Positions 11,101-22,246 of a DNA stretch of 64,000 nucleotides are shown piece by piece; positions within the stretch are counted from its first letter, which is position 1, and each line of letters opens with the position of its first letter. The stretch covers positions 41,835,560 to 41,899,559 of the forward strand of contig CM030711.1 in assembly GCA_017979445.1 (NCBI GenBank), read 5' to 3'. Source of the DNA: Akebia trifoliata (lineage: Eukaryota; Streptophyta; Magnoliopsida; Ranunculales; Lardizabalaceae). The notes under the pieces were generated by a model. That model did no database searches. It was not told the origin of the DNA and saw only the letters and a program-made list of their open reading frames with translations. A program made the position numbers and the translations under genes.

Positions 11101-14100
11101 TGGAGCTTGAGGTTTCCCATTGCATGTAACCGCAACCAAGGAGGATGTTAGAACCACTCTTCTAACAGATGGAATTTTTGCGCAGGAACCAAGAACATTA
11201 AGAGTTCCTTTTAGTGCAGGGTCAATAAGTTCAGCCTGAAATATGGAAAGTTGAGACTCGTTATAACAGTCAAGGATGCTTCACATGTAGCCATGGTATT
11301 AAATTCAGCATTCTTCTACAAAATTTACTGAAAATATTTCTATTTCCATAAGGCTCGATATGAAATTCAACTAACATTTTCTTTTGGTTCATATTTAGGT
11401 GGACTTGTTGTTCATTTTGATAACTATTATGGCCAACTAGAAGCTCAAGAGAAGGCACTTAAAGCCCCAACTAGCTAAGGCAAAACAAAATGGGACAAGA
11501 CAAGCCAGAAAGCCCGTTTTTAAATTCCAACAAAAATAATAAAAATCTCATTATTATTATTATTTGTCTAAAAGCTTTTCTTTTTTCTTTTGAAAAAATT
11601 ATTCTAGAAAATATTGTGAACTTTACAAAATAGAATTTATATATATATACTTATCTTTTACACATAACAGAGTTTCATTATTAGAGACAAACTATGATTG
11701 ATCAGGTATCTATATACGTAGATGTCTATTTTATAGATGGAAACTCAACTACAAAAGCAAACAAATTGACATGTACTTCCCAACATTGAAGGGGTTTTTT
11801 TTAAAGATATTCTAGAAATATTCTGCGGAAGAAAATATTCACCAAGCATGTGATACCCCGGGAAAGTCTTCTACCTTTGCATGGGTTAGTGACCTCATTC
11901 ACAAGGCACCTAATGTAGTATCCCATTTTCTAATGTTTTTGATGCAGCAACCATGCATATGAAATGCAAAGTTCCCATGATTCTGTTTTGTGAGTGCAAA
12001 TGACTAGATTTGCCAAGTACACCATTTCTAGTCTACCACTGCCAAAACATGAAATTCATTATCATCTTCAATCTACATTGTTTGAGTACTGGCTCGTTTG
12101 GATTGTGCGGAAATGAATTTGTGAGCAAGTTTTGGACTTGCGTGCAAACATTTTCACTCAAATTTGGCATGTACGACTTGGAAATACAGCTGTTCAGAAT
12201 GTGGCAAGAAAATAGCCACAAATATGTGTGCACTGAATTATGTTGCATTTGGGTCGCACATAAACTGACAAGTGCAACCATGTTTGCAATGGAAAATCCT
12301 ATTTTACCCATTAAAAACGAGATAAAAATATAAAGGCAATCCATTTAGGTCAATTTGGTCGATCACAATGTTGAAAATAGCACTGGTTTGGCGATAAGAG
12401 TAATAGAAGCAAAAGAGAGACAGGGGAGGGGGGGCTGTCTATGAGAGGTTGCTTAAGACTTAATGGAAGGTTTAGGTAGCTAGTTATGATGTCATGCACC
12501 GCGGTGGAGGTGCCACCTGTTAACCAACCAACTACTTCAAAAGACTAATCTGTTGGAGAGTGGGAGAACTACGAATATAAGAGGGTCACGGGACTTAACT
12601 GGGGTATGACACACCTGAGGGGAGCCAGAAACAATGTCTTGTTAACAGGTATCTAACCAAGCCATGAAATGTCAAGAAACCTCAAATGCTATAACCTTCA
12701 GAACCAAAACAATGCCCAGTACATGAACTCGTTCTCAGCATTTAGCTCAATAAACACTAAACCTACACATGTAGGAGAGTGCAGAAAATCTTAAACAAGA
12801 AACAAAGCATTTGTCCTTGCAAAACATTCATAAAAGAAAGACAACAGACACCAAGAAAAATCCTACAAATAATTTCCTTTACATGGCAACGCGATAATAT
12901 GAAAAAATGGATTGACAAAAGACCTTCAAACATAAAAAAGAAGCATCAAAATCTTGATGAGAAGTCACAGTAAATGAGCTTTATAACAAAATATATAACC
13001 ACCGCAACAAAAGTAATATAGAGTGGACCTGTGGATCTTTGGCTTCAAAAAAACATGGAGACGCTGTATGAAAAACACCTTCACACCCATCAACTACAGA
13101 ATCAAAGGATCCTTCTTCCAGTAAGTTAGCTTTAAACAATTTAAGTCTCTCATTGGCTCCAGAAAGTGCACGTAAATGTTCGGTCTTCTTTGGATCATCT
13201 ACAACACCAAATGAACTAAAATCATTAGCATCCTTAGTTGGCTCGAGCCTAGAGGTACACACATAGTATTAAATGTCTACTTATTTCCACGAAATATACC
13301 AAAATATCTCCAGTTCCACTAGGTCCAACACGAAATTCTCACAATGATTCTAGAAAAACGACGACTATTCAAAGACATCAAAGTCCAGAATAGCATAAAA
13401 TTCCAGGTCACTCAATAGCTTTAATAACCACTGAGGCTGATGGAAGGAATTTTGAGATTCTTAACCAAAATTATGAACTGGGTATTCTCTTTCTTCAGCG
13501 CCTAAATCAAAACTGAATTAGGCATGTGATGTGGAATGTCATAGAAGATACAGTAATGTGTATATCAGTATCTACACTAACATTCACCACGGCCATAATA
13601 AGTAATGAATAATGATGAATGCACGTGGTTGGGTACGCAGCTGACATGTCAAGGGCACAAAACCGCACATATTTTTCCTGGGTATCCCAATGAAAACGAT
13701 CTGTGGTTCTGTGTCCTTGCCACGTCAGCTGCGTACTCAACTGCGAACCAAGACCGCGTGCATTCATCACAACTCATAAATAATTACCATCCTTCCTATC
13801 GCAAACTTTAAATCAAATTTAGTTTTTTGAGGTAAAATCTTGAAAAGGGTATAAGAACAGAATCAAAACCGTCACTTGAACCCACGATGAGTCAAAATCA
13901 ATTGAGTAGAAGAAAGAGGTAAAAATATTAGGACCCATTGCCATAACCAGTAATCACAATTGCTATGTCTGTGCCTTCTATTCTATTGGTGGTATTGTAT
14001 GATATAAGGCTGTACACCAAGGAAAAATCCTGAATTTTTTGGGGTGGCTTTTTTACTCAGTTTTGTTATTATTTCATCATCATCGCATGTTGATTTGGCA

Positions 14101-14106
14101 ATCTTG

Positions 14107-14157
<51 letters not shown>

Positions 14158-14986
14158 TAAGAGTGAATGCAGGTTTTTTGGGGGTGAACCTTTGTGGACA
14201 TAGCAAACTAGCAGGATTATGTAAAATTGTGTCGCACTTCTGCTTAATTTGTGGATTTCTACAACAATCCTTCTGGTTACAAACTTTAGATCAAATTTAG
14301 GTAAAATCCTTAAATGGGTATTTGACTTTGTTCCAGATTTGAGTCCAAATTTGCACCAACTTACAAAAATGAAGGTGCACATCAGTGAATTAGTAAAGTC
14401 TGTGAGTGGTAATACCACATACCTGGGATCATCTTCACAGTTTAAACTAACCAGATAAAAAAAATGGAAAAATCCAATTAGAGGTTATAAGAACAGAATC
14501 AAAACTGAGACTGTTGGTTATTGGGCGTCCATGTGGCCAATCTCATATTCACGTACACTAGGACTCCTCTAGGATTTAGAGTCCTACTGAGATTGAGTTC
14601 CCATTTGATTATAAGACTGCAACTCATTATCTATTTATCCCTATGAATAATCGTGACTGCTTTATTAGTGTGGACGCATCTAGTGTTTGGACTTTCCGCT
14701 GCATTTAACAGGCACACTACCTAAATTCCTAACAGAGACTTTTGAGAAATCACAAATACAATGAGTTGAAATCAAAATGAGAAGAAGAAACACTGAAATG
14801 AGAATAGAATCAAAACAGAAACTTAAGAACCCAAAATGAACTAAAATAAAATGAGGAGAAATACAGACTTGGGTCACGAACAGAAGCTTTGACTGTGTAC
14901 CCTCTCTCAAGAAGAAACTTGACCAACCATGAAGCTATGTAACCAGAAGCACCAGTAACGCAAACTACCTTCCCTCCTCCACTCAT
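8120..14986 (-). CDS. Copy 1: NADPH-dependent reductase of the CCR / phenylacetaldehyde-reductase-like SDR family, intact
   Basis: Six exons (minus): 14869-14986, 13029-13198, 11044-11235, 10753-10915, 9923-10106, 8120-8264, all with GT-AG introns and consistent phase, giving 323 residues. Family size is about 320-330. The start is the ATG at 14986 (MSGGGK); the frame is open one codon further but has no earlier ATG. The N terminus has the Rossmann motif [15 protein letters not shown] and VRDP, whose Arg is typical of NADPH preference. VVLTSS supplies the catalytic Ser; YAISK (exon 4) gives the Tyr and Lys. The NWYCY signature of true lignin cinnamoyl-CoA reductases is absent, replaced by [13 protein letters not shown], so an aldehyde or phenylacetaldehyde reductase role (cytosolic, NADPH-dependent) is likelier; the substrate cannot be read from sequence. 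Introns carry a solo LTR, LINE tail, SINE and MITE that copy 2 shares only in part. Confidence 0.93.
8589..9175 (+). mobile_element. Solo LTR, 587 bp, in intron 5 of copy 1
   Basis: Ends are TGTTAGA and TCTAACA, a perfect 7-bp inversion with TG...CA. The 5-bp target duplication TTTTG is exact on both sides (8584-8588, 9176-9180). A TATA-like CTTATATAGATGG near 8970 gives plus orientation. Copies 0, 2 and 3 have the empty site (GGATTCTGGACATATC), so insertion followed the duplications. The short length suggests a Ty1-copia type, but class cannot be read from an LTR alone. Confidence 0.88.
9378..9690 (+). mobile_element. LINE reverse-transcriptase tail in intron 5 of copy 1
   Basis: Fragments [19 protein letters not shown] and [19 protein letters not shown] are the C-terminal end of a plant LINE reverse transcriptase. 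Stops and shifts interrupt it. It is orthologous to 22895-23215 and 35550-35796. Confidence 0.8.
10470..10560 (-). mobile_element. tRNA-derived SINE in intron 4 of copy 1
   Basis: On the minus strand the head reads GGTGCTAGCTTGTTGAGTTGG (A box region) then GGGTTCAAACTGC (B box). The spacing is like a tRNA promoter but no cloverleaf closes. The same insertion is in intron 4 of copies 2 and 3 and is missing from copy 4. Confidence 0.65.
11236..13028. other. Intron 2 of copy 1
   Basis: Non-coding. Shares its order with intron 2 of copy 2 (24697-27018): the TTTGGATTGTGCGGAAA block at 12090-12300, then the repeat near 12530-12610 (TCTGTTGGAGAGTGGGAGAA), where copy 2 has an extra tandem SINE piece. 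A short TA run is at 11638-11650. The small open frames here are not genes. Confidence 0.6.
13605..13789. mobile_element. MITE in intron 1 of copy 1
   Basis: TGATGAATGCACGTGG at the left pairs with CGCGTGCATTCATCA at the right, and GTACGCAGCTGACATG pairs with the inner CACGTCAGCTGCGTAC. Copy 2 has the uninterrupted site (AAGTAATTACTATCC, near 27590). Relatives are at 19150-19240 and 31726-31930. Confidence 0.75.
14110..14154. repeat. (AT)n microsatellite in intron 1 of copy 1
   Basis: About 22 AT units; absent at the matching place in copy 2 (near 27920), where a T-rich stretch stands instead. Confidence 0.9.
14365..14425 (+). mobile_element. Degenerate SINE head in intron 1 of copy 1
   Basis: TTAGTAAAGTCTGTGAGTGG then ACATACCTGGGATCA resemble the A/B box order of the SINE at 60431. 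Copy 2 has the same remnant at 28205-28290, so it predates their split. Confidence 0.4.
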
Positions 14987-15021
14987 TCTCACTCACACAC
15001 CTCTCTCTCTAACGGAGGAAG

Positions 15022-15029
15022 TTTATATA
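15022..15029 (-). promoter_or_regulatory. TATA box of copy 1
   Basis: Minus strand TATATAAA, 36 bases before the ATG at 14986. Copy 2 keeps about 40 extra bases between its TATA-like box and the ATG, so a small deletion has pulled this one close to the start codon. Confidence 0.55.
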
Positions 15030-15030
15030 A

Positions 15031-17860
15031 AGAGACTGAATTACAAAAATCAGCACTCATTATTTTCAGATCGGACGTCATTGCATGTGAAACACTCCTA
15101 AATTAATACTTAAGACGGATCAGACGTATTGCGTGCGAAACACTCAATTCCCAAAGTTAGAAGTTAGGACGGTAATTTTAACATACCGCTGAATCTTAGT
15201 GCATATTTGGAGATACACCTCTTCTATATTTATAATTGATGAAAAGACTCTTCAACCTTCATCTCTATCAAAAAGAAAGTGAAACAAAAAAGAAAAGAGA
15301 AAATTACTTAATGAACTCTGAGACATTTTTTTTTTTTTTTTCATTTTCTAAATGTCACCTAATTTTTCTGATGATATTTTGATTTTCCGGTTCGTAAATT
15401 TTTTCTTTCTTAATGTCCGCTCACTTGACTTTCAATTGTCGATCAAGATCAACCTTTTACACCCATAGAGAGATCAACGATTAAAAATTATCAATATCGA
15501 CGTTGAATAGGTTAAAAATGATTTACCTTAGAGATTAAAAAAATTGAAGATGGTGGATTTCTAGGATAAAGAGACTAAATTACAAAATCAACACTCATTA
15601 TTGTCAGATCAGACGTCATTGCATGCGAAACACTCAGAAAGTTAGGATGGATCAGACGTCATTGCATGCGAAACAATTAGAAGTTAGGATGGATCAGACG
15701 CCATCGCATACAAAACACTCAATTACCAAACTTAGAAGTTAGGACGGACGGTAATTTTAACATACCCTTGAATCTTGGTGCATATTTGGAGATACACCTC
15801 TTCTATTTTCATAATTGATGAAAAGACCCTTCGACCTTCGTCTCTATCACAAAGAAAGTGAAACAAAAAAGAAAAGAGAAAATTACTTAATGAACCCTGA
15901 GATGTTTTTTTTCTTCTTCTTTTAAATGTCACCGAATTTTTCCGATGATAATTTGATTGTCCGGTTCGTAAATTTTTTCTTTCTTAATGCCCGCTCGCTC
16001 GACTTTCAATTGTTGGTCAAGATCACCTTTTACACCCATAGAGATCAACGATTAAAAGTTATCAATATCGATGCTGAACAAGTTAAAAATGATTTACCTT
16101 AGAGATTAAAAAATTGAAGATGGTGGATTTCTAGGATAAAGAGACTGATTTACAAAATCAACACTCATTATTGTCAGATTAGACGTCATTGCATGCGAAA
16201 CACCCAGAAGTTAGGACGGATCAGACGTCATTGCATGCGAAACAATTAGAAGTTAGGATGGATCAGACGCCATCCCATGCGAAACACTCAATTACCAAAC
16301 TCAGAAGTTAGGACGGATAGTAATTTTAACATACCCGTGAATCTTGGTGCATATTTGGAGATACACCTCTTCTATTTTCATAATTGATGAAAAGACCCTT
16401 CAACCTTCATCTCTATCACAAAGAAAGTGAAACAAAAAAGAAAAGAGAAAATTACTTAATGAACTCTGAGACATTTTTTTTTTTTTTTTCATTTTCTAAA
16501 TGTCACCTAATTTTTCTGATGATATTTTGATTTTCCGGTTCGTAAATTTTTTCTTTCTTAATGTTCGCTCGCTTGACTTTCAATTGTCGATCAAGATCAA
16601 CCTTTTACACCCATAGAGAGATCAACGATTAAAAATTATCAATATCGACGTTGAATAGGTTAAAAATGATTTACCTTAGAGATTAAAAAAATTGAAGATG
16701 GTGGATTTCTAGGATAAAGAGACTAAATTACAAAATCAACACTCATTATTGTCAGATCAGACGTCATTGCATGCGAAACACTCAGAAGTTAGGATGGATC
16801 AGGCGTTATTGCATGCGAAACAATTAGAAGTTAGGATGGATCAGACGCCATCGCATGCAAAACAGTCAATTACCAAACTCAGAAGTTAGGACGGATAGTA
16901 ATTTTAACATACCCCTGAATCTTGGTGCATATTTGGAGATACACCTCTTCTATTTTCATAATTGATGAAAAGACCCTTCAACCTTCATCTCTATCACAAA
17001 GAAAGTGAAACAAAAAAGAAAAGAGAAAATTACTTAATGAATTCTGAGACATTTTTTTTTTTCTTTTTCTAAATGTCACCTAATTTTTCTGATGATAATT
17101 TGAATTTCCGGTTTGTAAACATTTTCTTTCTTAATGTCAACTCGCTTGACTTTCAATTGTCGGTCAAGATTAACCTTTTACACCCATAGAGATCAACGAT
17201 TAAAAGTTATCAATATCGATGTTGAAAAAGTTAAAAATGATTTACCTTAGAGATTAAAAAAATTGAAGATGGTGGATTTCTAGGATAAAGAGACTGATTT
17301 ACAAAATCAACACTCATTATTGTCATATTAGACATCATTGCATGCGAAACACCCAGAAGTTAGGACGGATCAGACGTCATTGCATGCGAAACAATTAGAA
17401 GTTAGGATGGATCAGACGCCATCCCATGCGAAACACTCAATTACCAAACTTAGAAGTTAGGATGGACGGTAATTTTAACATACCCCTAAATCTTTGTGCA
17501 TATTTGAAGATACACCTCTTCTATTTTCATAATTGATGAAAAGACCCTTCGACCTTCATCTCTATCACAAAGAAAGTGAAACAAAAAAGAAAAGAGATAA
17601 TTACTTAATGAACCGTGAGATGTTTTTTTTTCTTCTTCTTTTAAATGTCACCCAATTTTTCCGATGATAATTTGATTGTCCGGTTCGTAAATTTTTTTCT
17701 TTCTTAATACCTGCTCGCTCGACTTTCAATTGTTGGTCAAGATCACCTTTTACACCCATAGAGATCAACGATTAAAAGTTATCAATGTCGATGCTGAACA
17801 AGTTAAAAATGATTTACCTTAGAGATTAAAAAATTGAAGATGGTGGATTTCTAGGATAAA
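15031..17860. repeat. Five tandem units of about 570 bp directly upstream of copy 1
   Basis: Unit starts: 15031, 15571, 16141, 16719, 17290. Each opens GAGACT(G/A)A(A/T)TTAC, has two or three short boxes of the form CAGACGTCATTGCATGCGAA, then an AGATACACCTCTTCTATTTT block, a T-run, and ends GGTGGATTTCTAGGATAAA. Units 1 and 3 share one variant (GAGAGATCAACG, GACGTTGAATAGG) and units 2 and 5 another (GAGATCAACG, GATGCTGAACAAG), with unit 4 mostly like the second, so the array grew partly by two-unit steps. GACGTCAT is a bZIP-type ACGT site and GCATGC resembles a B3/RY core; that these work on copy 1 is inference. A lone diverged copy is at 6340-7190 and a single diverged box near 28915. Confidence 0.88.
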
Positions 17861-17905
17861 TTCATCTTCAATCATAAGATTTTATTTTATTTACTTTTTT
17901 TATTT

Positions 17906-17937
<32 letters not shown>

Positions 17938-18420
17938 TTTATTTTGAGGGGGGGGGGGGGGGGGGGGAGGATTTCCTTAAAGATATAGAATATGATGGAT
18001 TGAAAATGAGATTGAATAGGTTAACGACAGTCCTTCGGACGAAACCTATGTCAAGGGAGGCATATCATCAATTTGAAAACAATGGGGTATTTCTAATATT
18101 TTTCAAAATGAGGAGGTATATATTAAAAAAAATTGAGAAAATATTAGGGAACCTAGGTCAAGGAAAAGGAGGGCAGTCGTCAGTTTGAAAACACTGGTGA
18201 TATTTCTACAATTTATACAAATGTTAAAAGGTATCTCTTAAAAAAGTTAAGAAAATTTGAGGGGAGCAGTTGCCCCCTCGTGCGAGTAAGCAAAGATGGG
18301 AGAAGAATATATTTTTTAAAACAAATTGAGAAAATGCGAGGGAACATAGGTCAAGGAGGGCAGTCATCACTTTGAAAACACATAGGTATATCTAATATTG
18401 ATCAAAATGTGAAGGATTTG
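17861..18420. other. Low-complexity and unassigned spacer
   Basis: TTATT repeats (17900-17945), a G-run (17948-17966), then a block matching 7100-7190 (GAATAGGTTAA...GTCAAGGGAGGCATATCA). No gene. Confidence 0.7.
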
Positions 18421-19149
18421 GTAAAATAAAAAATCAACCGAATTGCAATCACACAATATTATGATCAGTTAGTTTTCAAAATTACAAAAATAACATTTTC
18501 ACTATGTAATCTTATGAGAAACACTTTCCTTATTAAGTAAGATTTCAAATCTTACAAAAGATCATTGAGGTTAAATGAATTACCAAATTGGCAATCCAAC
18601 ATCCCAGCCTTTTGGATTTCATGGAAAATCTCAAATTCAAAATAATAATAATTATTATTTTGACTTGATCCAAGATTTTGAAAATAGACGCATACTGAAT
18701 TCCCAAATTTAAAATTAAACTTTAAAGATAAAAAATAATGATTTTTTGGTTGGTTTCTTTAGTCCGTAGAATTTTGTCCTGTACATCCTTATGACATTAA
18801 ATCAAGGTTATAGATGCAACAAGGTGAGCTCAACGACCCTTGGTAAGAAGTGGAATCTTACTAAGTTAGTAAGGCTAGACTTTAATCTCCTCTTAATATC
18901 TTTAATTAAAAATAACCTCTGTTTACACATTTTTACTGTTATAAAGGGAGAAGGTGGAATAGAAGTGGTTTGACTAGTCATAAGCCCATAAATACCTGCC
19001 ATTGTAACATTTAAATTTAATATAATCAAGATCATTTTAATCAAAAATCAAGAAAATCGCAATTTCATGTACCTAAGATTTTGCCTATTTGTCAAGGAGT
19101 TGGCCAACAATGAAAAACTTGCATGTGTAGAAGGGCTGCAAGTTGTATT

Positions 19150-19425
19150 ACATTATGAATAAGAATGATGATGAATGCCACTTACCAACTACCTACCAAA
19201 AATCATGTGCATTCATCACAACTTTATGAGTAATGATTAAATGACTCCTCACATGGCATATTCAATTGACTCTCCCGATGAGACATGTGCTAGAATCGTA
19301 GATCTGTACTTCTCAAGATACTCAACTACACATCCCCATAAATATCTCGATGAGAAGCATTTATGGTTCTGACACACATCCACTTCTTCCACGATGTTAC
19401 TCCAACACAATTCATATATTATTTT
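19150..19425. mobile_element. MITE remnants
   Basis: 19150-19240 is an internally deleted relative of the MITE at 13605 (GATGATGAATGCC...GTGCATTCATCACAACT). 19260-19425 resembles 6784-6916 and ends in GTTACTCCAACAC, the tip of the family at 6382. Confidence 0.5.
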
Positions 19426-19435
19426 ATAAAAATTT

Positions 19436-20479
19436 GGGAAAATTACTTAAAAGATCTGGTGGAGGGATTTTTTTCTAATTAGTCCCTGAATTTTTGCCAA
19501 TTGTTTGATAGGCCATTCAGTAAACTTTTTATTTTTGAATGGTCCCTCTACCTCATCATAGGCTATAATATTTTTGAAATACCCAAACTACCTCTTTTTC
19601 ATCTTCTTCACATACTTCGGTTTTCCGACAACAATTCCAATCATTTTTGACGATTTTTTATTATCATGAATGACAAATGAAAATTACATATTTCTAATTG
19701 TGGACATTTAGATGTATTTTATTTATTTATTTCAATGATTTATAACAAAAAAAAAAAAATGGAACTAAGATTAAAAAAAAAAATTATAGGGTGTCAAGCT
19801 CACACCTTTTTATTGTCGAACTCATCACTTTTTATTTATTGTCAAGCTCCCCATTTTTTTATTGTCAAGCTCACCAATTTTTATTTATTGTCGAGTTCAC
19901 CGGTTTGATTTATTATCAAGCCTACCACTCTTTATTGTCGAGTTTGACAATTTCTAAAAAAAATGTCGAACTTAATAATAAAAGCGTTGAACCCAAAAAT
20001 AAAAAAGTGGTGAGTTCAATGCTAGTAAAACTCATCCAATTTTATTTTTCGAGTTTTTCTGACTAAAATACATGGAAAGATCAACTAAAAACTTGACATA
20101 ACAATTTCTGTAGATGATTTCAAACCAAGAGAACCATCATTGATCTATTTTCATAAAAAAAACTAAGTAAAAATTTGAAAAAGCCTAAATCTTTAAAATG
20201 CTTGAAAATTTCTCAAGTCCTTTCCATTGGAATAGAGTTTCTGAAACTCGAATAGGATGTCAGAAATCCAATTTGTTTGGACGAAAATGGTGAGGTTGAA
20301 TGGTTAGGGTAGTTTTGACATTTCAATCGTAAAAGAGGTGAAAAAAGGGTTCAAGGACTGATTAGAAATAAAAGTTTTACAAAATGGACAATTAAGAGAA
20401 GCCCTAAAAACTTAGGGACTAATTTATAATAATAATAAAAAAAAAACTCCTCCACGAGGGTTCTATATGTAATTTTTCC
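19436..20479. mobile_element. Mutator-type MITE M1, 1044 bp
   Basis: Starts GGGAAAATTAC and ends GTAATTTTTCC; the inverted ends extend tens of bases with gaps (GGTGGAGGGATTTT, TAGTCCCTGA and their mirrors). Flanks TAAAAATTT (19427-19435) and TAAATTTTT (20480-20488) are a 9-bp target duplication with two mismatches, the Mutator length. Inside, about 19795-20050, runs a degenerate 24-28 bp repeat around TTATTGTCAAGCTCACCA. No transposase. Confidence 0.8.
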
Positions 20480-20710
20480 TAAATTTTTGTGGGGCCACGA
20501 CCCCCTTTGTCTCCACCTAAATTCACCCTTGAGCAGGCATACCCAGTCAGTTTACGCTAACTAGACTGTGACTAGCCCCTCCCAACCTCTTTGTTGTCAA
20601 ATACTAAAGGACCATATCACAACAGCTCCTCGAAAAAAAAAAACTCTTCGATTTGAGATTTTACTCACAAGTGAAAAGGCTTTTTGAGTTCTGAAGGTAG
20701 ATTATGATTT

Positions 20711-21485
20711 GGGAAAATTACTTAAGGATCCTGGCGGAGGGTTTTCTTTCTTAATAGTCATTGAATTCTAGATGGTAGCTTGATAGGCTATTTAACATTT
20801 TTTTTTTTCTTAATGGTCCCTCGTTATTGTTGAGCTCACCACTTTTTATTTATTGTCGAGCTCACTGCTTGTTATTTATTGTTGAGCTCACCACTTTTTA
20901 TTTATTGTCGAGCTCACTGCTTGTTATTTATTGTTGAGGTCACCACTTTTACAGTTGAGTTCGACAATTGTTATTGTTGACCTCGACAATTTTTAAAATT
21001 GTCGAATTCGACGTTGTAAAACCCACCCATATTTTCATTTTGTTCAAGATTTTTTGACTAAAATACATGAAAAAACAACTTTTCTAAATGATTTTGAACC
21101 AAAAGGACCATCTTTGATCGATTTTCATCCAAAAACAACATAAAATATTTGAAAAAAATCCTAATTTTCTTCTTGTGTCTTCAAAATGTTTGAAAAATCC
21201 CTTGATAATGGCTTCTTCTTTCTTCTCAAATACTTAATGTTAGAATGAAGTCTCCTAAACAAGATTTGGATGCCTAAAATCTAAAATCTTAATTTATTTT
21301 ATGAAAATGGTGGGTTCGAACAGTTAGGGCACATTCAACGTTTCAATCGTGAGAAATGTGAGGAGTAAGGTTTAGGGATTGATTAGAAAGAAACTTTTTA
21401 CTAAATGGACTATTAAGAGAAGTCCTAAAAGTTAGGGACTATTTAAAAAAAAATTCTCCACCAAGGACTTTTAAGTAATTTTTCC
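20711..21485. mobile_element. Mutator-type MITE M2, 775 bp
   Basis: Same family as M1: ends GGGAAAATTAC and GTAATTTTTCC, with an exact 9-bp target duplication TTATGATTT (20702-20710, 21486-21494). The GTCGAGCTCACC-type tandem repeats are at 20826-21012. No coding capacity, so it must be mobilised from elsewhere. Confidence 0.87.
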
Positions 21486-21967
21486 TTATGATTTATGAGG
21501 GTTCAAGGAAGATGTCAAAGTTGACATTTCACATTGATATCACAACAGCTCCCTTCTTTTTAGTCCTTTTGCATTAAAAGTCTGTTTTGGTGTGACAACA
21601 TCTTTGTTTGGTGAGCTATATATTTCTTTGTTATTTAGTTGTACTAAAAAAAATGAGGCATAAATGTTCTCAGAAAAAAGAAAAAAAAGATAGGGAGAGA
21701 ATTCATAGGCAAAATGTACATCCCTCCAGTGATCCTGACTACCATTTGAGTGTTCACAAAATTTACCTAATTATAAAATTTTTCTGAGTTCTCTCGTCTT
21801 TTGGTTTTTTTTTCTTTGCTTTTGTTTTCTCACAAGACAATCACTCAAACCATCAAAAAGATTAAATAATGTGGAACTTTACAACATCCAAGATGTTTTG
21901 ATGAACATAAGACACATTACAAAAAAGAAAGGAGTAAGGTCGGCAAGTACCTAGCACCCACCCTTTA

Positions 21968-22206
21968 CGATGTATTTGGATTGCGAGAATTGGAGAGAAG
22001 AGAAGACAAATACGGTGCATTTTCTTTCTCTCCAAAAGTGGAGAGATTTGGAGAGAAACCCTTTTAAAATATTTTATAATTCCAACTCTACCCCTAAATC
22101 TCTTTTAAGACATTCCAAACATGGTGGAGAGAAATTGAGTTTCCCTTCTCTTCTTTTCTCTTAATGGATTTCTCTTCTCTCCACTTCTCTCAATCCAAAC
22201 AAAGTG
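21968..22206. mobile_element. Tourist-like MITE in the 3' flank of copy 2
   Basis: Inverted ends GATGTATTTGGATTGCGAG and CTCTCAATCCAAACAAAGTG with TTA on both sides (21965-21967, 22207-22209), the PIF/Harbinger target. It split the AATAAATAAA signal still whole behind copy 1. The copy-3 ortholog is 34644-34853, so the insertion predates that duplication. Confidence 0.85.
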
Positions 22207-22246
22207 TTAGTCATTTAAATAACTTGCAAGTTGCACCTAAGAAGAC

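Larger units (their letters stand above)
18420..21660. repeat. Segmental duplication, left copy (partner about 30709-34345)
   Basis: From AATTGCAATCACACAATATT onward, the order of sequence words matches 30720 onward all the way through the two Mutator-type MITEs, the Tourist-like MITE, reductase exon 6 and the LINE tail. The full homology runs to about 23215 here and 35796 there. No gene in this intergenic part. Confidence 0.85.

Noticed and set aside
12010..12344. Overlapping open frames of more than 100 codons on both strands in intron 2 of copy 1
   Set aside because: The orthologous intron blocks in copies 2 and 4 do not keep the frames.
17948..17966. G-run next to the repeat array as a possible G-quadruplex signal
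   Set aside because: A single uninterrupted run at the end of TTATT repeats is ordinary low-complexity DNA and its length is unreliable in assemblies. The same holds for the C-run at 63303-63324.
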